A stretch of 64,000 nucleotides of DNA from Streptomyces sp. HUAS 15-9 (GTDB taxonomy: Bacteria; Actinomycetota; Actinomycetes; Streptomycetales; Streptomycetaceae), in contig NZ_CP106798.1 in the NCBI RefSeq assembly GCF_025642155.1, positions 2,604,001-2,668,000 of the forward strand, given 5' to 3'. Every line of letters begins with the position of its first letter. The stretch's first letter is position 1. This document shows, piece after piece, positions 1 to 9,151 of the stretch. Both the position numbers and the translations under genes were made by a program. The notes under the pieces are model-generated. The model saw only the letters and a program-made list of their open reading frames with translations. It was not told the origin of the DNA and did not search any database.

Positions 1-1
1 C

Positions 2-463
2 CGGCTCGGTGCCACGAAGGGCAGCTTCTACTGGCACTTCGACAACCGTGAGGCACTGATCGAGGCCACGCTCGCCCGCTGGGTCGAGGCGGACACCGAG
101 GAGATCATCGCGGCGGTGGAGACCGAGCCGGACCCGGAAAAACGCCTGCGCCGGCTGTTCACGCAGGTCATCAAGCCGGCCAGGGCCGATCCGCTCGAGA
201 TCTCACTGCTCGCCAGCACCGACCACCCGCAGGTGGCCGCCGCGCTGAGACAGGTCACCGAGCGCCGGATCGGCTATCTGGCCGGGCTCTTCACCGAACT
301 GGACCTCGCCGAGGACGAGGCCCGACGGCGCGCGCTGATGGCGTACAGCTTCTATCTGGGGCACGCCCAGCTCGGCCACGCCACGCCGACCGTGCTGCCC
401 TCGCCCGAGGAGTTCCCGGCGTATCTGGAGGCGACGATGGATGCCATTCTTCGGCGTTCCTAG
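2..463 (+). CDS. TetR-family transcriptional regulator, N-terminus outside window
   Basis: The open frame enters from the left edge. Its first visible residues (RLGATKGSFYWHFDNREAL) are the recognition-helix end of a TetR/AcrR DNA-binding domain, where the GSFYWHF/GTxYxHF motif is diagnostic. The remaining 130 or so residues form the helical ligand-binding and dimerisation domain, ending at TAG 461-463. Only the first part of the helix-turn-helix is missing. The regulator's target is unknown. It runs toward the minus-strand conflict operon, with 41 bp between the convergent stop codons, so nothing suggests it controls that operon. Codon use is ordinary for the window. Confidence 0.85.
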   Translation, partial: RLGATKGSFYWHFDNREALIEATLARWVEADTEEIIAAVETEPDPEKRLRRLFTQVIKPARADPLEISLLASTDHPQVAAALRQVTERRIGYLAGLFTELDLAEDEARRRALMAYSFYLGHAQLGHATPTVLPSPEEFPAYLEATMDAILRRS

Positions 464-504
464 CCGTGCGGGCAGCCGGTCATGGCGCGCCGGCCATCGT
501 TGGT

Positions 505-1986
505 TCAGGCCGAGGGGATTTCCTCGATCCGTTCGCGGTTGAGGAGATACGCGGGCATGTACGGGTGCTTCGCGGCGACCGGGAACCCGTAGTCGTACGC
601 GATGCTCGCCATCGCGAGCGGTCCCAGGGCCACTCGGGCGCGCGGCGCCCCGGATTCACCCCAGTAGCCGCCGTGCTCCGCGAGCGCTTCGGGGAGCGCC
701 TTGGCGAAGGCGTCGTGGTCGCGTGCGATCAGGCGGTGGAAGAGGGCGACCGGCTGGTAGTCGACGCGGTTCACGAAGTCCTTCGGCGCGTGGGTCAGCG
801 CGTCGGGCATGGACTTCTCCATGGTGGCGAGCAGCTTCTCCACGACGTCGTCCATGGGACGCTCGGAGAAATAGGCCTGCAGGGTTTCCATCCAGTGCAC
901 GACGTACTCGTCGACGGAATCGTCCTGCCGCAGTGTCTCCAGTGGCACCTGGCACAGCCGGCCGATCCGGTCCTTCTGGCGGCACACGATCGCGAGATAG
1001 AGGGCGTCGAGCCAGGCGCGGGCGTCAGCGGGTGGTTCGGCGGATGTGGCGGGCAGCCGCCATGCGTGGTCCTCGCCCAAGCAGCCCTCCTGCGGCTGCC
1101 CGCCGGTGTACAGGGCAGAGCCGAGTTGTACGGCGGTGGCCCACGCGTCCCACGTGTCGACGTCCGCGGCGCCGGGATCGGCGGCGCAGTGCGCGTGGGC
1201 AAGGGTGACGGCGGACGCGAAGGCCTCGCCCAGTCCCGCCGGGGAATCGGCGACGCGTGCTATCGACTCGGCCGTGGTGCGGGTGAGTTCGGTGACGTCC
1301 GCAGGCGTGGTCGCACCGCCGGTGGCGAGACGGCCGGCGCGGTCGAGGTTGACCAGGCCCTTCATCAGGCCGAGCAGGTGCGGTGGCGGCCGCAGGGAGA
1401 AGCTTCGCGTGTCGTGGTCGATGACCGTGAGCGACGTCAGCCCGCCGCGGTGCCACCAGTAGACCCGCGGGGACAGTGCGTCCGGACCGTCCTCGTAAGT
1501 GCCCAACGCGTATGAGGCGAGGCCGTTGACGGCGTCGACCACGGAGCCGTCGGTGATCGGGTGGTACGCGAGCAGGTGCCGGTTCGGTACGACGACGAGG
1601 GCACCGGCGTCCGGGAGCGGCTCGCCGGTGAACTGCCGGGCCGCTTCGGACAGGAACAGCGCCTTGCTCGCGACGAACGGGGAGTCTCCGTACAGCGAGT
1701 GCAGCCTTGCCCGTCCCCCGATCGACACCTCCTCGTGCTCGACGGGTACGCGCATCAGGTTCGCGTACCCCGCCCGCCCCAGGTTCTCCAGCCCCGCACG
1801 CTCCACGTCGTTGTCGGTGAGGATGCGCACAGTGGTGGGCTTGTCGAGGGCGTAGGCGAAGACGAGTCCGTCGGCCACCACACGCGCGTAGCGCATGGCT
1901 TCGGCGAGTTCAGGGGTGAACGCATCGACGGGCAGCAGCCGGGCGTGTACGTCCCGCAGCAACTCCTCGGCATTTTCCGGTTTCAT
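505..1986 (-). CDS. Imm49-like (immunity 49 family) protein
   Basis: A 494-residue soluble protein counted from ATG 1986 (MKPENAEELLRD). A longer frame from 2043 exists, but its first 19 residues are basic and look non-coding. The C-terminal half (conserved runs KDRIGRLCQVPLETLR, DEYVVHWMETLQAYF and VALGPLAMASIAYDYGFPV) resembles Streptomyces proteins annotated as immunity 49 family, which are linked to polymorphic toxin systems. The N-terminal half looks like the conserved, uncharacterised front end of the long Streptomyces version. It has no membrane segment or signal peptide. It lies 63 bp behind the first CHAT gene on the same strand and is the last gene of the five-gene operon, so it may be a protective or target component of the conflict island. 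The family call is from memory of motifs; the role is inference. Confidence 0.55.
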   Translation of the reverse strand: MKPENAEELLRDVHARLLPVDAFTPELAEAMRYARVVADGLVFAYALDKPTTVRILTDNDVERAGLENLGRAGYANLMRVPVEHEEVSIGGRARLHSLYGDSPFVASKALFLSEAARQFTGEPLPDAGALVVVPNRHLLAYHPITDGSVVDAVNGLASYALGTYEDGPDALSPRVYWWHRGGLTSLTVIDHDTRSFSLRPPPHLLGLMKGLVNLDRAGRLATGGATTPADVTELTRTTAESIARVADSPAGLGEAFASAVTLAHAHCAADPGAADVDTWDAWATAVQLGSALYTGGQPQEGCLGEDHAWRLPATSAEPPADARAWLDALYLAIVCRQKDRIGRLCQVPLETLRQDDSVDEYVVHWMETLQAYFSERPMDDVVEKLLATMEKSMPDALTHAPKDFVNRVDYQPVALFHRLIARDHDAFAKALPEALAEHGGYWGESGAPRARVALGPLAMASIAYDYGFPVAAKHPYMPAYLLNRERIEEIPSA

Positions 1987-2049
1987 CCCCGCGACTCTAC
2001 GAGACGCACGAAATGCCGTGAGAACGCCGCCTGTTCTCGCCAACTGCTG

Positions 2050-5000
2050 TCATCGGCCAATGTGCACCAGGTTCGCCCACAGAACAGGGCTGGCGGGGGC
2101 GCGCCGGTACGCCTGTGTCACGGTGTGGTGCAGCGCGTGCGCCGGGCCGCTGCCGTCGGAGATCTGTCGGTAGAACCGCCGCGCCAGCCGGCGTCCCGCC
2201 GCGTCCGGCATGGGCCAGAGGGTGCCGACGACGTCGGGGTATCCGGCGATGAGGAACGCCCCCGCGATATGGACCGCCTCGTCGGTGATCTTCGCACCGG
2301 GCCGTGCGGCCTCGCACACCGACAGATAGGCCAGCTTCCCCGAGGACAGGTCCAGACGGGCGATGTCATCGACGGTCAACACGTCATCGGCACCGTGCAG
2401 AACGAGCCGGCTCAGCGACGGCGAGCGAGTGTCGGTGAGAGCGTGACAGATGAAGTGCACCCGGCCGTATCCGGGAAGTTCGCGCAGCAGCCTGGCGTTG
2501 GTCGCCGCAGCGTCGGCCAGGATCCGGGTGGAAGGGTGGACCTTGGCGATCTCGGCGGCCTCGGAGCGTGCGCCCGGAAGCGGCTGCTCGCCGGATTCGG
2601 TACGGCTGACCGCCACCGCGAGCAGGCCCCGGTCAGCGGCCGACGGATCCGTCTGCCGAGCGCGGACCCGCCGCAGTGCCGAGATCGTCGGAATGTAGGA
2701 AGAGATCACCCGTTCCGCGACGGTCCGTCCGTCGCCCGCGCGATGGTGTCCGGCGGCGTGCAGGGGCAGATGGCTCAACGGTCCGGTGGGGCACCACCAC
2801 AGGCGGGGCAGGGGACCGACGCGGCGCTTTCCCGGTGCCGCGACGGAGAGTACCGGCTCGGCCAGGTTGTCCCAGAGCCAGGCGAGCCCGTCGAGCATCG
2901 TGTCGTTCGCGGCGGCGTCGGCCTTCGCCACGGCTGCCTGGAACGTATCCACGAGCGTGGCCACCGCCTCCGGAGTGATGGCGGGCAGGGGGACCACCGT
3001 GACACCGGTCGGCCGCACCACCAGCGCGTCCGACCGCAGCGGACTGAGGTTGACGACGACGATCGGCCCCTGGCCGGACGCCGCCAGCAGTTCTTCGTCC
3101 GACGGCGGTTCCATGAACCGCTCATGGCCGGGGACTTTACGCACCTCCGCCGCCAGCATCTTCAGATTGCGCGCGGCGACGCGCCGCAGGTCGCCGATCC
3201 GCCCGTCGCCCGGTAAGCCCTCTGTCGCGAGGATCAGTCGGCTGCCCAGCATCGCCGCCGCCTCGTCGCGCTTCTTCAACTGCTCGGACAGCCGGTGGCT
3301 CAGCTCCGGTGCGGAGCGTCGTAAGGCCCGTATCTCGTCGTAGAAATTCAGGTCCCGCGTCATCATCACCCCGCGGCCGAGCTCCAGGACGGTGAGCGCG
3401 TGCATCGGCTTTCCCGCCTGCACCAGACAGGCCGCGCCCGACGAGGCCATTCCGGAGAAACGATGCAGGGTGCTTTCCTGGGACTCGCGGCTGACTTCCA
3501 TGCCGGTCATCCGCCACATCGCGCTGAGCGCGCCGAAATGGGCCGTCCCGGCTTCCAGCCACGACTCCGCCGCGATGGCGAGATCCGCCCACCGGCCGGC
3601 GGCCTCGGCCAGCACGTGTGGTTCCTGATCGTCGATCCTGGTGCACTCGGCCAACATGTTTCTGGCGGCCTGTCGCAGTTCGTCGTCGGGGTGCAGGTCG
3701 GTGTAGTCGATCAGCAGGGTGGCGGTCTGCAGGAGGTAGGACGCCTCGAGGTCCTTGGGCAGACCGTCCGTGTTCAGCGCTTCGGTGGTGGCGCTGATGC
3801 CCAGCCGAAGGTAGGCAGCATCCTTCGTCGTCTCTACGGCCAGCCGTGCTCCCCTGCCGTACCGGGCCAAGTGACGGTGGTGGTCGGGGTGTTCCTTGCT
3901 CAGCCGCTTCGCCACGAGGGTGGCCTCGTACGCCCCGTCGAGGTCCGCGGTCTCCTTGGTCTTCTCGTACTGCGCCAGCCAGATGTCGGCCAGCACCCCG
4001 ATCGCGTCGACGCGGTGGGGATGGTCCTCGGGCATGGAACCGATGGCCAGGCGCTGAAACGGCACCGCGACGTCGACCACTCCCCGGCCGCCGTGTGCCG
4101 CGTGGCTGAGCAGCCGGGCGTGCGCCGCCTGCTGGAGGTACCGGTATCGCGTGGGGTCCGAGGGCAGGGCCGCGGCAAGGGCGCGCCGGGACGTCTGAAC
4201 GGCCTCGCGCAGGATCCGCTCGTCCCGGCATGTCGGGTACATCAGACACAGAGCCCGGGCCAGGGCCAGCAGGTACTCAGGAAGGGGCTCGAGATCCACC
4301 ACCTGCCGGAGCGTGGAGACGGCGTACTCGATCTCCAGCAGGGAGCCTGTCGCCTCGTAGGACGTCAGAAGGGCCGCCCCGAGCGCGTACCCGCACTCGG
4401 CGGGTACCGGTTCACCGTTCAAGGTCGCCGCGGAGGCCGCCTCACTGACCGCCAGCTTTCGGACGTCGTCCTTGCCCGTGCGTTCGAAGAGGGCGCACAG
4501 AGCGCGGCTGAAACCACACAGATAGGTCGCCTTCCGCCTGTCGGTGGCGGTGCACAGCCGGGTCGCCTCGTGTGCGTGGCGGGCCGCTTCGGCCACGTGC
4601 GCGGCACCGCCCTCGTAGACGGCGAGGTCGACGAGCGCGGCGCCGAGGTCGTGCCGGACAGCGGCGGAGGCCGGATCGGCGGTCGCGGCCCTCTCCCACA
4701 GTGCGACAGCGCGCCGCAGTGGTGCGACGTCGCCCGTTTCACGGTGCAGCGCCTTCAGGCAGCGTGCCATCAGGGCCAGGGTGCCCGGCTGCTGGACATC
4801 TCGCTCCACCACCGGATCCAGCAGAGCGATCGCCTCGGCGAGCAGACCGTTACGGCCGGCGTCCGGGTCCGGGTCCGGCGTCGGCAGGGAGACACCCAGC
4901 GAGGTACGAGGTGTGACCCGGTAGCAGACACCGGTGACGATCGCTTCCATCGCCGCGTCCTCCAGCGTCTGGAGCACCGTCGGCTTCGTGTTCACGAACC

Positions 5001-5070
5001 GCTCGTACAGCCCGGTGGCGGCTTCGGCGCGGGCTGCCTCGTGCCGGTGAGGTCTTCGGGAGCGGAACAT
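2050..5070 (-). CDS. TPR-CHAT caspase-like protease A
   Basis: A 1006-residue protein. About residues 60-700 are Ala/Leu-rich helical repeats of TPR type. From about residue 700 it becomes a CHAT (caspase HetF associated with TPRs) peptidase domain. The caspase-type dyad is visible as His876 in VHFICHALTD and Cys919 in LAYLSVCEAARPG, followed by the family block ITDEAVHIAGAFLIAGYPDVVGTLW. The residue after the His is Ala where most CHAT proteins have Gly. The ATG at 5070 lies one base after the upstream gene's stop (TGAGATG), so translation is probably coupled. It belongs to a minus-strand operon with two more TPR-CHAT genes. Known CHAT proteases (for example Craspase TPR-CHAT) cleave specific protein partners when activated; the substrate here is unknown. 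Confidence 0.9.
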   Translation of the reverse strand: MFRSRRPHRHEAARAEAATGLYERFVNTKPTVLQTLEDAAMEAIVTGVCYRVTPRTSLGVSLPTPDPDPDAGRNGLLAEAIALLDPVVERDVQQPGTLALMARCLKALHRETGDVAPLRRAVALWERAATADPASAAVRHDLGAALVDLAVYEGGAAHVAEAARHAHEATRLCTATDRRKATYLCGFSRALCALFERTGKDDVRKLAVSEAASAATLNGEPVPAECGYALGAALLTSYEATGSLLEIEYAVSTLRQVVDLEPLPEYLLALARALCLMYPTCRDERILREAVQTSRRALAAALPSDPTRYRYLQQAAHARLLSHAAHGGRGVVDVAVPFQRLAIGSMPEDHPHRVDAIGVLADIWLAQYEKTKETADLDGAYEATLVAKRLSKEHPDHHRHLARYGRGARLAVETTKDAAYLRLGISATTEALNTDGLPKDLEASYLLQTATLLIDYTDLHPDDELRQAARNMLAECTRIDDQEPHVLAEAAGRWADLAIAAESWLEAGTAHFGALSAMWRMTGMEVSRESQESTLHRFSGMASSGAACLVQAGKPMHALTVLELGRGVMMTRDLNFYDEIRALRRSAPELSHRLSEQLKKRDEAAAMLGSRLILATEGLPGDGRIGDLRRVAARNLKMLAAEVRKVPGHERFMEPPSDEELLAASGQGPIVVVNLSPLRSDALVVRPTGVTVVPLPAITPEAVATLVDTFQAAVAKADAAANDTMLDGLAWLWDNLAEPVLSVAAPGKRRVGPLPRLWWCPTGPLSHLPLHAAGHHRAGDGRTVAERVISSYIPTISALRRVRARQTDPSAADRGLLAVAVSRTESGEQPLPGARSEAAEIAKVHPSTRILADAAATNARLLRELPGYGRVHFICHALTDTRSPSLSRLVLHGADDVLTVDDIARLDLSSGKLAYLSVCEAARPGAKITDEAVHIAGAFLIAGYPDVVGTLWPMPDAAGRRLARRFYRQISDGSGPAHALHHTVTQAYRRAPASPVLWANLVHIGR

Positions 5071-5071
5071 C

Positions 5072-5722
5072 TCAGGAGGTCGCCGAGAGCGATGCCAGCT
5101 GTGCGCGCCACTCCTGCTCCAAGTGCCGCTTGGTGTGCGCGAGTTTGTCGCGCTCCGCCGCGCTCCGTGCCGCTGTCGGATCGGCCTCGGCCAGCAGCCG
5201 CAGAGCCTGCCGCCAGCGACTGGCCAACGTGTCGTGGTCGAGCCCCAGGCCGAGCGCGAGGTGCCCGCTCACATAGACGGTCTGCGCGTGATCGAACTCC
5301 CGGTACGGCGAGGGCTCGTACCGCCACAGCACGTCGAGCGAGCTGATCAGGTTGTGAACGCTCTGTCTGCCCTCGACCAGGGTCACCGCCTTCCAGGCAC
5401 CGGCCATGCCGGCAGTCGCGATGAAATGCGTCAGCGACTCGCCGAGGGGCTCCTTGGCCAATACCCGCCCACCCGTGTGGAGCACACTCGCGGCGCAGAA
5501 CGCCGCGGTGACGGGCGGCATGGAACGCAGTGGGGCGGCAACCGCTTCGAGTTCGTCCACCGTCCTGAACTCATCGGCCTTTACCGCGACGCACAGCTCC
5601 ACGAGCAAAGGCCTCACCGCCGACTCCAAGTACTCGTCGTCCGAAGAGAACTTCTCGAACACCGAGTTGGCTTTGCGGATCAGGTCCTCGATCGGCCGTC
5701 GATCCCTGCTGAACAGCGCCAA
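5072..5722 (-). CDS. unrecognised 216-residue protein of the CHAT operon
   Basis: A mostly helical soluble protein that I do not recognise. The start is TTG 5722, with GGAG seven bases upstream (GGACGGAGTAGGCG before TTG). The N-terminus is MALFSRDRRPIEDLIRKA and the C-terminus is a charged helix (RDKLAHTKRHLEQEWRAQL). It has no signal peptide, membrane span or catalytic signature. It sits 73 bp after the stop of protease B and one base before protease A, which suggests an accessory role for the CHAT proteins, such as adaptor, inhibitor or substrate. That role is inference from position only. Confidence 0.7.
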   Translation of the reverse strand: MALFSRDRRPIEDLIRKANSVFEKFSSDDEYLESAVRPLLVELCVAVKADEFRTVDELEAVAAPLRSMPPVTAAFCAASVLHTGGRVLAKEPLGESLTHFIATAGMAGAWKAVTLVEGRQSVHNLISSLDVLWRYEPSPYREFDHAQTVYVSGHLALGLGLDHDTLASRWRQALRLLAEADPTAARSAAERDKLAHTKRHLEQEWRAQLASLSATS

Positions 5723-5795
5723 CGCCTACTCCGTCCGACCGCGTCCATCCGATCGTGCAATGACACCCGGACCAGTATGTGGCAATGCACCCCGG

Positions 5796-8700
5796 TCAGG
5801 CCCCGGCATGTACAAATGCGGCCCACAGAAAGGGAGTTCGCGGGATGCGGTCCCGTAGCTTGCGCACCGCCCGGTGCAGCGCGAACGCGGCCCGGTCGCT
5901 GTCGAATTCCCCTTCCTCGTTCCGTGTCTCGGTGTAGAAGAGGTCCGCGATCTCCACGGCTCTGGCGTCGCTGATCTCCCACTGGGTGCCGACGACATGC
6001 GGGAATCCCGCCAGTTGGAACGCGGACACCAGATGGATCGCCTCGTCGGCGAGCCGCGTGGAGCCGCTGAACGCGGTCCGGCACGCCGACAGATAGGCCA
6101 GTTGAGCCCGATCGAGGCGTACGGGCGCGAGTCCGGCGACGGTGAACGGCGCCGTCTCATGGTCCAGGAGGAACAGCCGGCTGCTGGACGGGTCGTCGGC
6201 GCGGGCCTCGCCGTGGCAGGAGAAGTGCGCCACCGCGCAGCCGGGCAGGTGCGCCAGCACGTTGTCCCGGGTCGGGAGAAGGTCTCCGCTTCCGTTTCCC
6301 TTTTCGTCCGGGGAGGGGTCCGGAGAGATGTCCGGGGAGAGAACGACCGGTCGGGGCAGCCGACCGCTGACCTTCTGGACCTCCAGGCGAACCTTGTGCA
6401 GCGGTGGTGCGCCGGGCGTGACGGGCATGGCGACGATCAGCGACCGGTCCTCCTCCGCGGCCGCTCCCGCCTGGGCCGTCCCGAGGTTGGTCGCCGCTGT
6501 CCTTGCCCGCTGGGTCTCGCGTTGTGTCTCCCGTCGGCGTCGGGCGTGGCTCAGGGCTCGGACCGTAGGCGTGTGAGAGGAGACCACGCGGTCCATGACC
6601 GTGCGCCGTCCCGTGCCCGAGGGCCCGCCGGGCGGATCGCCATGATGACCGGCCGCGTGCACCGGCAGCAGCCCCAGCACTCCGCCGGTCGCCCACCACA
6701 CCCTGGGCCACGGCTCGCCGGGCGCTGGTTCGGCGGTATGGCCCAGCGCGTCCAGGACCGGCCCGGTGACCCGGTCCCAGAGCCATTCCAGGACACCTCG
6801 GAGTGTCTTCTGAGCGTCCTGGAGCTGCTGCCGGGACGCCTCCGCGTCCCCCGCGGACTCCAGGGCACGGTGGAACACGCGGATCTGTTCCAGCAGGTCG
6901 TCCCAGATGAGCCCGGGCAGCGGGAGGGCAGTGACACCTGTGCCGTGGAGAAGCAGGGCGTCGCTGCGGTAGCGGCTGACAGCGAAGGCGACCACCGCAC
7001 CCTCCCCTGCCTCGTCGAGCAGGTCGGAAAGGGCGGGAGGACGGGCGAACGAGGAGAACCCCTCCAGGCCGCGGATACGGGCGAGGAGATCGGTGAGACC
7101 GGCCGCCCAGCGGCGGCGGTCGGCCGGGGCACCGGACTGCCCGTCCAGCAGGGCCCGCAGCTGGGTGAACCGCTCCGCCAGGTTCGTATGCCGCTCACGG
7201 AGTTCGGTCAGGTCGCCCCGGACGTCCAGCGCCTGGCTGAGGAGGACCGCCCGCCCGGCCTCCAGCAACCGCAGCGCCCGCACGGCCCGTTGCCCGTCTT
7301 CCTCCGCACCGGGGGACCCGGACGGACCGGCCAGGGCGAGGGAGGCCGCCTCGCCCGCCAGCCCGGCGGTGCGGCCGAGTTCGTACTGCTGATCACCTCG
7401 CGCCTGCTGCCCGGGAGCCACCTGAGGAAGCAGCCGGACGGCGTGTTCCAGCAGGTCGGCGGCGCGCCCGGGATCGGAGGAGACGGTCAGGTCGGCCGCG
7501 CTGCGGGCGGCGTAGACGCGCAGTGAGGGTGCGGCGGTCTTCGTCCGGGCGGCAGCGGTGAAGACGGAGACTGCTTCATGGAGGTCCTCGTCCGCCGTGG
7601 TGCGGTCCTGACGCGTCGTCAGGTGTCGGAGACGGAGCGCGAGGCCGAGGTTGGAGGAGACGCCGGCCAGGTCGGGGTGGTCCGGGGACAGCAGGCCGAC
7701 GGCGTCCCGGCCCTTGTCGATGGCCTCGTCCAGATCGGTGGCAGCGCCGCGCTCCTCGAACCGTATGCGCAGCGCCAGACCGAGGTTGGACAGCCGGGCG
7801 GCCCGCTCGGAGTGGTCGCGGGGCGTGCGGGAGAGGGCCTCACGGCCCGCCTCGATCGCCTCGTCGATGTCCTCCGCACCGCGTTCCCGGAGGTCTCCGT
7901 CCCCGTCGCCGTCTCCGTCCTCAGCCTCCTCGCGTCGTCCTCCCCCGTCCCCTTCGTGGAGGATTTCGTACCGTGTCCGCAGCACGAGGCCGAGGTTGGA
8001 CAGGAGCCCGGCGCGGTCCGGGTGGTCTGCCGGGGTCAGGCTTACGGCCTCCCGCGCGGCGTCGACGGCGTCGTCCAGGTCGCGCTCCCGGTCGTCTCCC
8101 GCACCGCGCCCGGTTCGTCGGCGCAGCGCGACGGCGAGGCCGTTGAGCATGGTCGGCCGGTCGGGGTGGTCGGCGGGTACACGGTCCAGGGCCGCTCGGG
8201 CGGTACGGACCGCCTCGTCGAGATCGCCGGACATACCGTCCCTCCCGAACCGGACGGCCTGGGCCATGCCGAGGTTGGCGAGCACGGCGGGGCGGTCGGG
8301 GTGCCCTTCGGGAGTGTGTACCACGGCCTCTTCCGCGGCCTGGATCGCCTCTTCCAGGTCGGCCTGCCGACCACCGTGTTCATACCGTTTACGGAGCGTC
8401 AGTCCGAGGTTGGAGAGTCTGCGGGCCAGAGCGGGATGGCCGGCCGGGGTGAGACGGGTCGCCTCCCGCGCGGCGTCGACGGCGGCGTCCAGATCCTGGG
8501 GGGATGCCTGGGTGCCGAAGCGCTGCAGGAGGGTGATCGCCAGGTTGGCCAGCATGACGTCCCGGTCGGGATGGTCGCCGGGAGTCACGTCGAGAATACG
8601 GCGCCACCGGCGTACGGCTCGGTCGGGAAGGCGCGGATCGGCGGAGCGGAGCACCAGTTCCAGCAGGGCCGTGGCGTCCACGACGGCCTGGTGGATCAGC

Positions 8701-9092
8701 AGCGGGCGGAGCGGCTCGGGGAGAGAGGTCATACCGGCGAGCAGGCAGGGGGTGAACATGGCCGCGGCGGCGTCGAGTTCCCTCTCCTCCTCCGCCGGTC
8801 GGTCGTCGGGAAGAGCGCGATAGCGGTACCAATGCAGCCAACCGAGGCGGTGACGGGCGATGAGCGCGGCCTTCCTTTCCCCCTCGCTTTCCCCCTCGCC
8901 GGGGTACTCGGCGTCGCCGGCGCTCCCGTTCTCGTCCTCGTCCTCGTCCTCGTAGCCGTGCGCGTCCAGCAGGGCGGTCAGCCGGATGGCCTCGTCCTCC
9001 GCGCCGGGTTCCAGTACGAGGGTGAGATCCCGAGTCGCGGCCACTCTGCGCAGCCGTTCCGCCACCGCCGCGCTCAGTTCGTCCCGTGTCAC
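5796..9092 (-). CDS. TPR-CHAT caspase-like protease B
   Basis: A 1098-residue protein from GTG 9092 (VTRDELSAAVAERLRR); a longer frame to 9185 would overlap the upstream gene and begins with a basic non-coding-like stretch. After an acidic N-terminal segment, about residues 130-560 contain a series of TPR-like repeats built on the pattern TP.DHPDR...LSNLGLALR.RYE...DLDEAI. The C-terminal CHAT domain carries a canonical dyad: His960 (HFSCHGEAR) and Cys1004 (AYLSACRTAFSG), then DEAIHLVSAFQLAGFPHVVGTQWE. The regular repeats with conserved DHPDR turns differ from the more degenerate repeats of protease A. It lies 59 bp after protease C and 73 bp before the 216-residue gene, so it is probably co-transcribed with both. 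Confidence 0.9.
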   Translation of the reverse strand: MTRDELSAAVAERLRRVAATRDLTLVLEPGAEDEAIRLTALLDAHGYEDEDEDENGSAGDAEYPGEGESEGERKAALIARHRLGWLHWYRYRALPDDRPAEEERELDAAAAMFTPCLLAGMTSLPEPLRPLLIHQAVVDATALLELVLRSADPRLPDRAVRRWRRILDVTPGDHPDRDVMLANLAITLLQRFGTQASPQDLDAAVDAAREATRLTPAGHPALARRLSNLGLTLRKRYEHGGRQADLEEAIQAAEEAVVHTPEGHPDRPAVLANLGMAQAVRFGRDGMSGDLDEAVRTARAALDRVPADHPDRPTMLNGLAVALRRRTGRGAGDDRERDLDDAVDAAREAVSLTPADHPDRAGLLSNLGLVLRTRYEILHEGDGGGRREEAEDGDGDGDGDLRERGAEDIDEAIEAGREALSRTPRDHSERAARLSNLGLALRIRFEERGAATDLDEAIDKGRDAVGLLSPDHPDLAGVSSNLGLALRLRHLTTRQDRTTADEDLHEAVSVFTAAARTKTAAPSLRVYAARSAADLTVSSDPGRAADLLEHAVRLLPQVAPGQQARGDQQYELGRTAGLAGEAASLALAGPSGSPGAEEDGQRAVRALRLLEAGRAVLLSQALDVRGDLTELRERHTNLAERFTQLRALLDGQSGAPADRRRWAAGLTDLLARIRGLEGFSSFARPPALSDLLDEAGEGAVVAFAVSRYRSDALLLHGTGVTALPLPGLIWDDLLEQIRVFHRALESAGDAEASRQQLQDAQKTLRGVLEWLWDRVTGPVLDALGHTAEPAPGEPWPRVWWATGGVLGLLPVHAAGHHGDPPGGPSGTGRRTVMDRVVSSHTPTVRALSHARRRRETQRETQRARTAATNLGTAQAGAAAEEDRSLIVAMPVTPGAPPLHKVRLEVQKVSGRLPRPVVLSPDISPDPSPDEKGNGSGDLLPTRDNVLAHLPGCAVAHFSCHGEARADDPSSSRLFLLDHETAPFTVAGLAPVRLDRAQLAYLSACRTAFSGSTRLADEAIHLVSAFQLAGFPHVVGTQWEISDARAVEIADLFYTETRNEEGEFDSDRAAFALHRAVRKLRDRIPRTPFLWAAFVHAGA

Positions 9093-9151
9093 CGCGCCCC
9101 GCCTCTCTTTGCGATGTGCCCTACGCGGTCTTCGCACCTGCCGCCCACGGG

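Noticed and set aside
466..3216. Long plus-strand open frames (349 and 551 codons) opposite the Imm49-like and CHAT A genes
   Set aside because: They are composition shadows: Arg/Gly/Val-rich without domain motifs, while the opposite strand has clear conserved protein motifs and catalytic residues.
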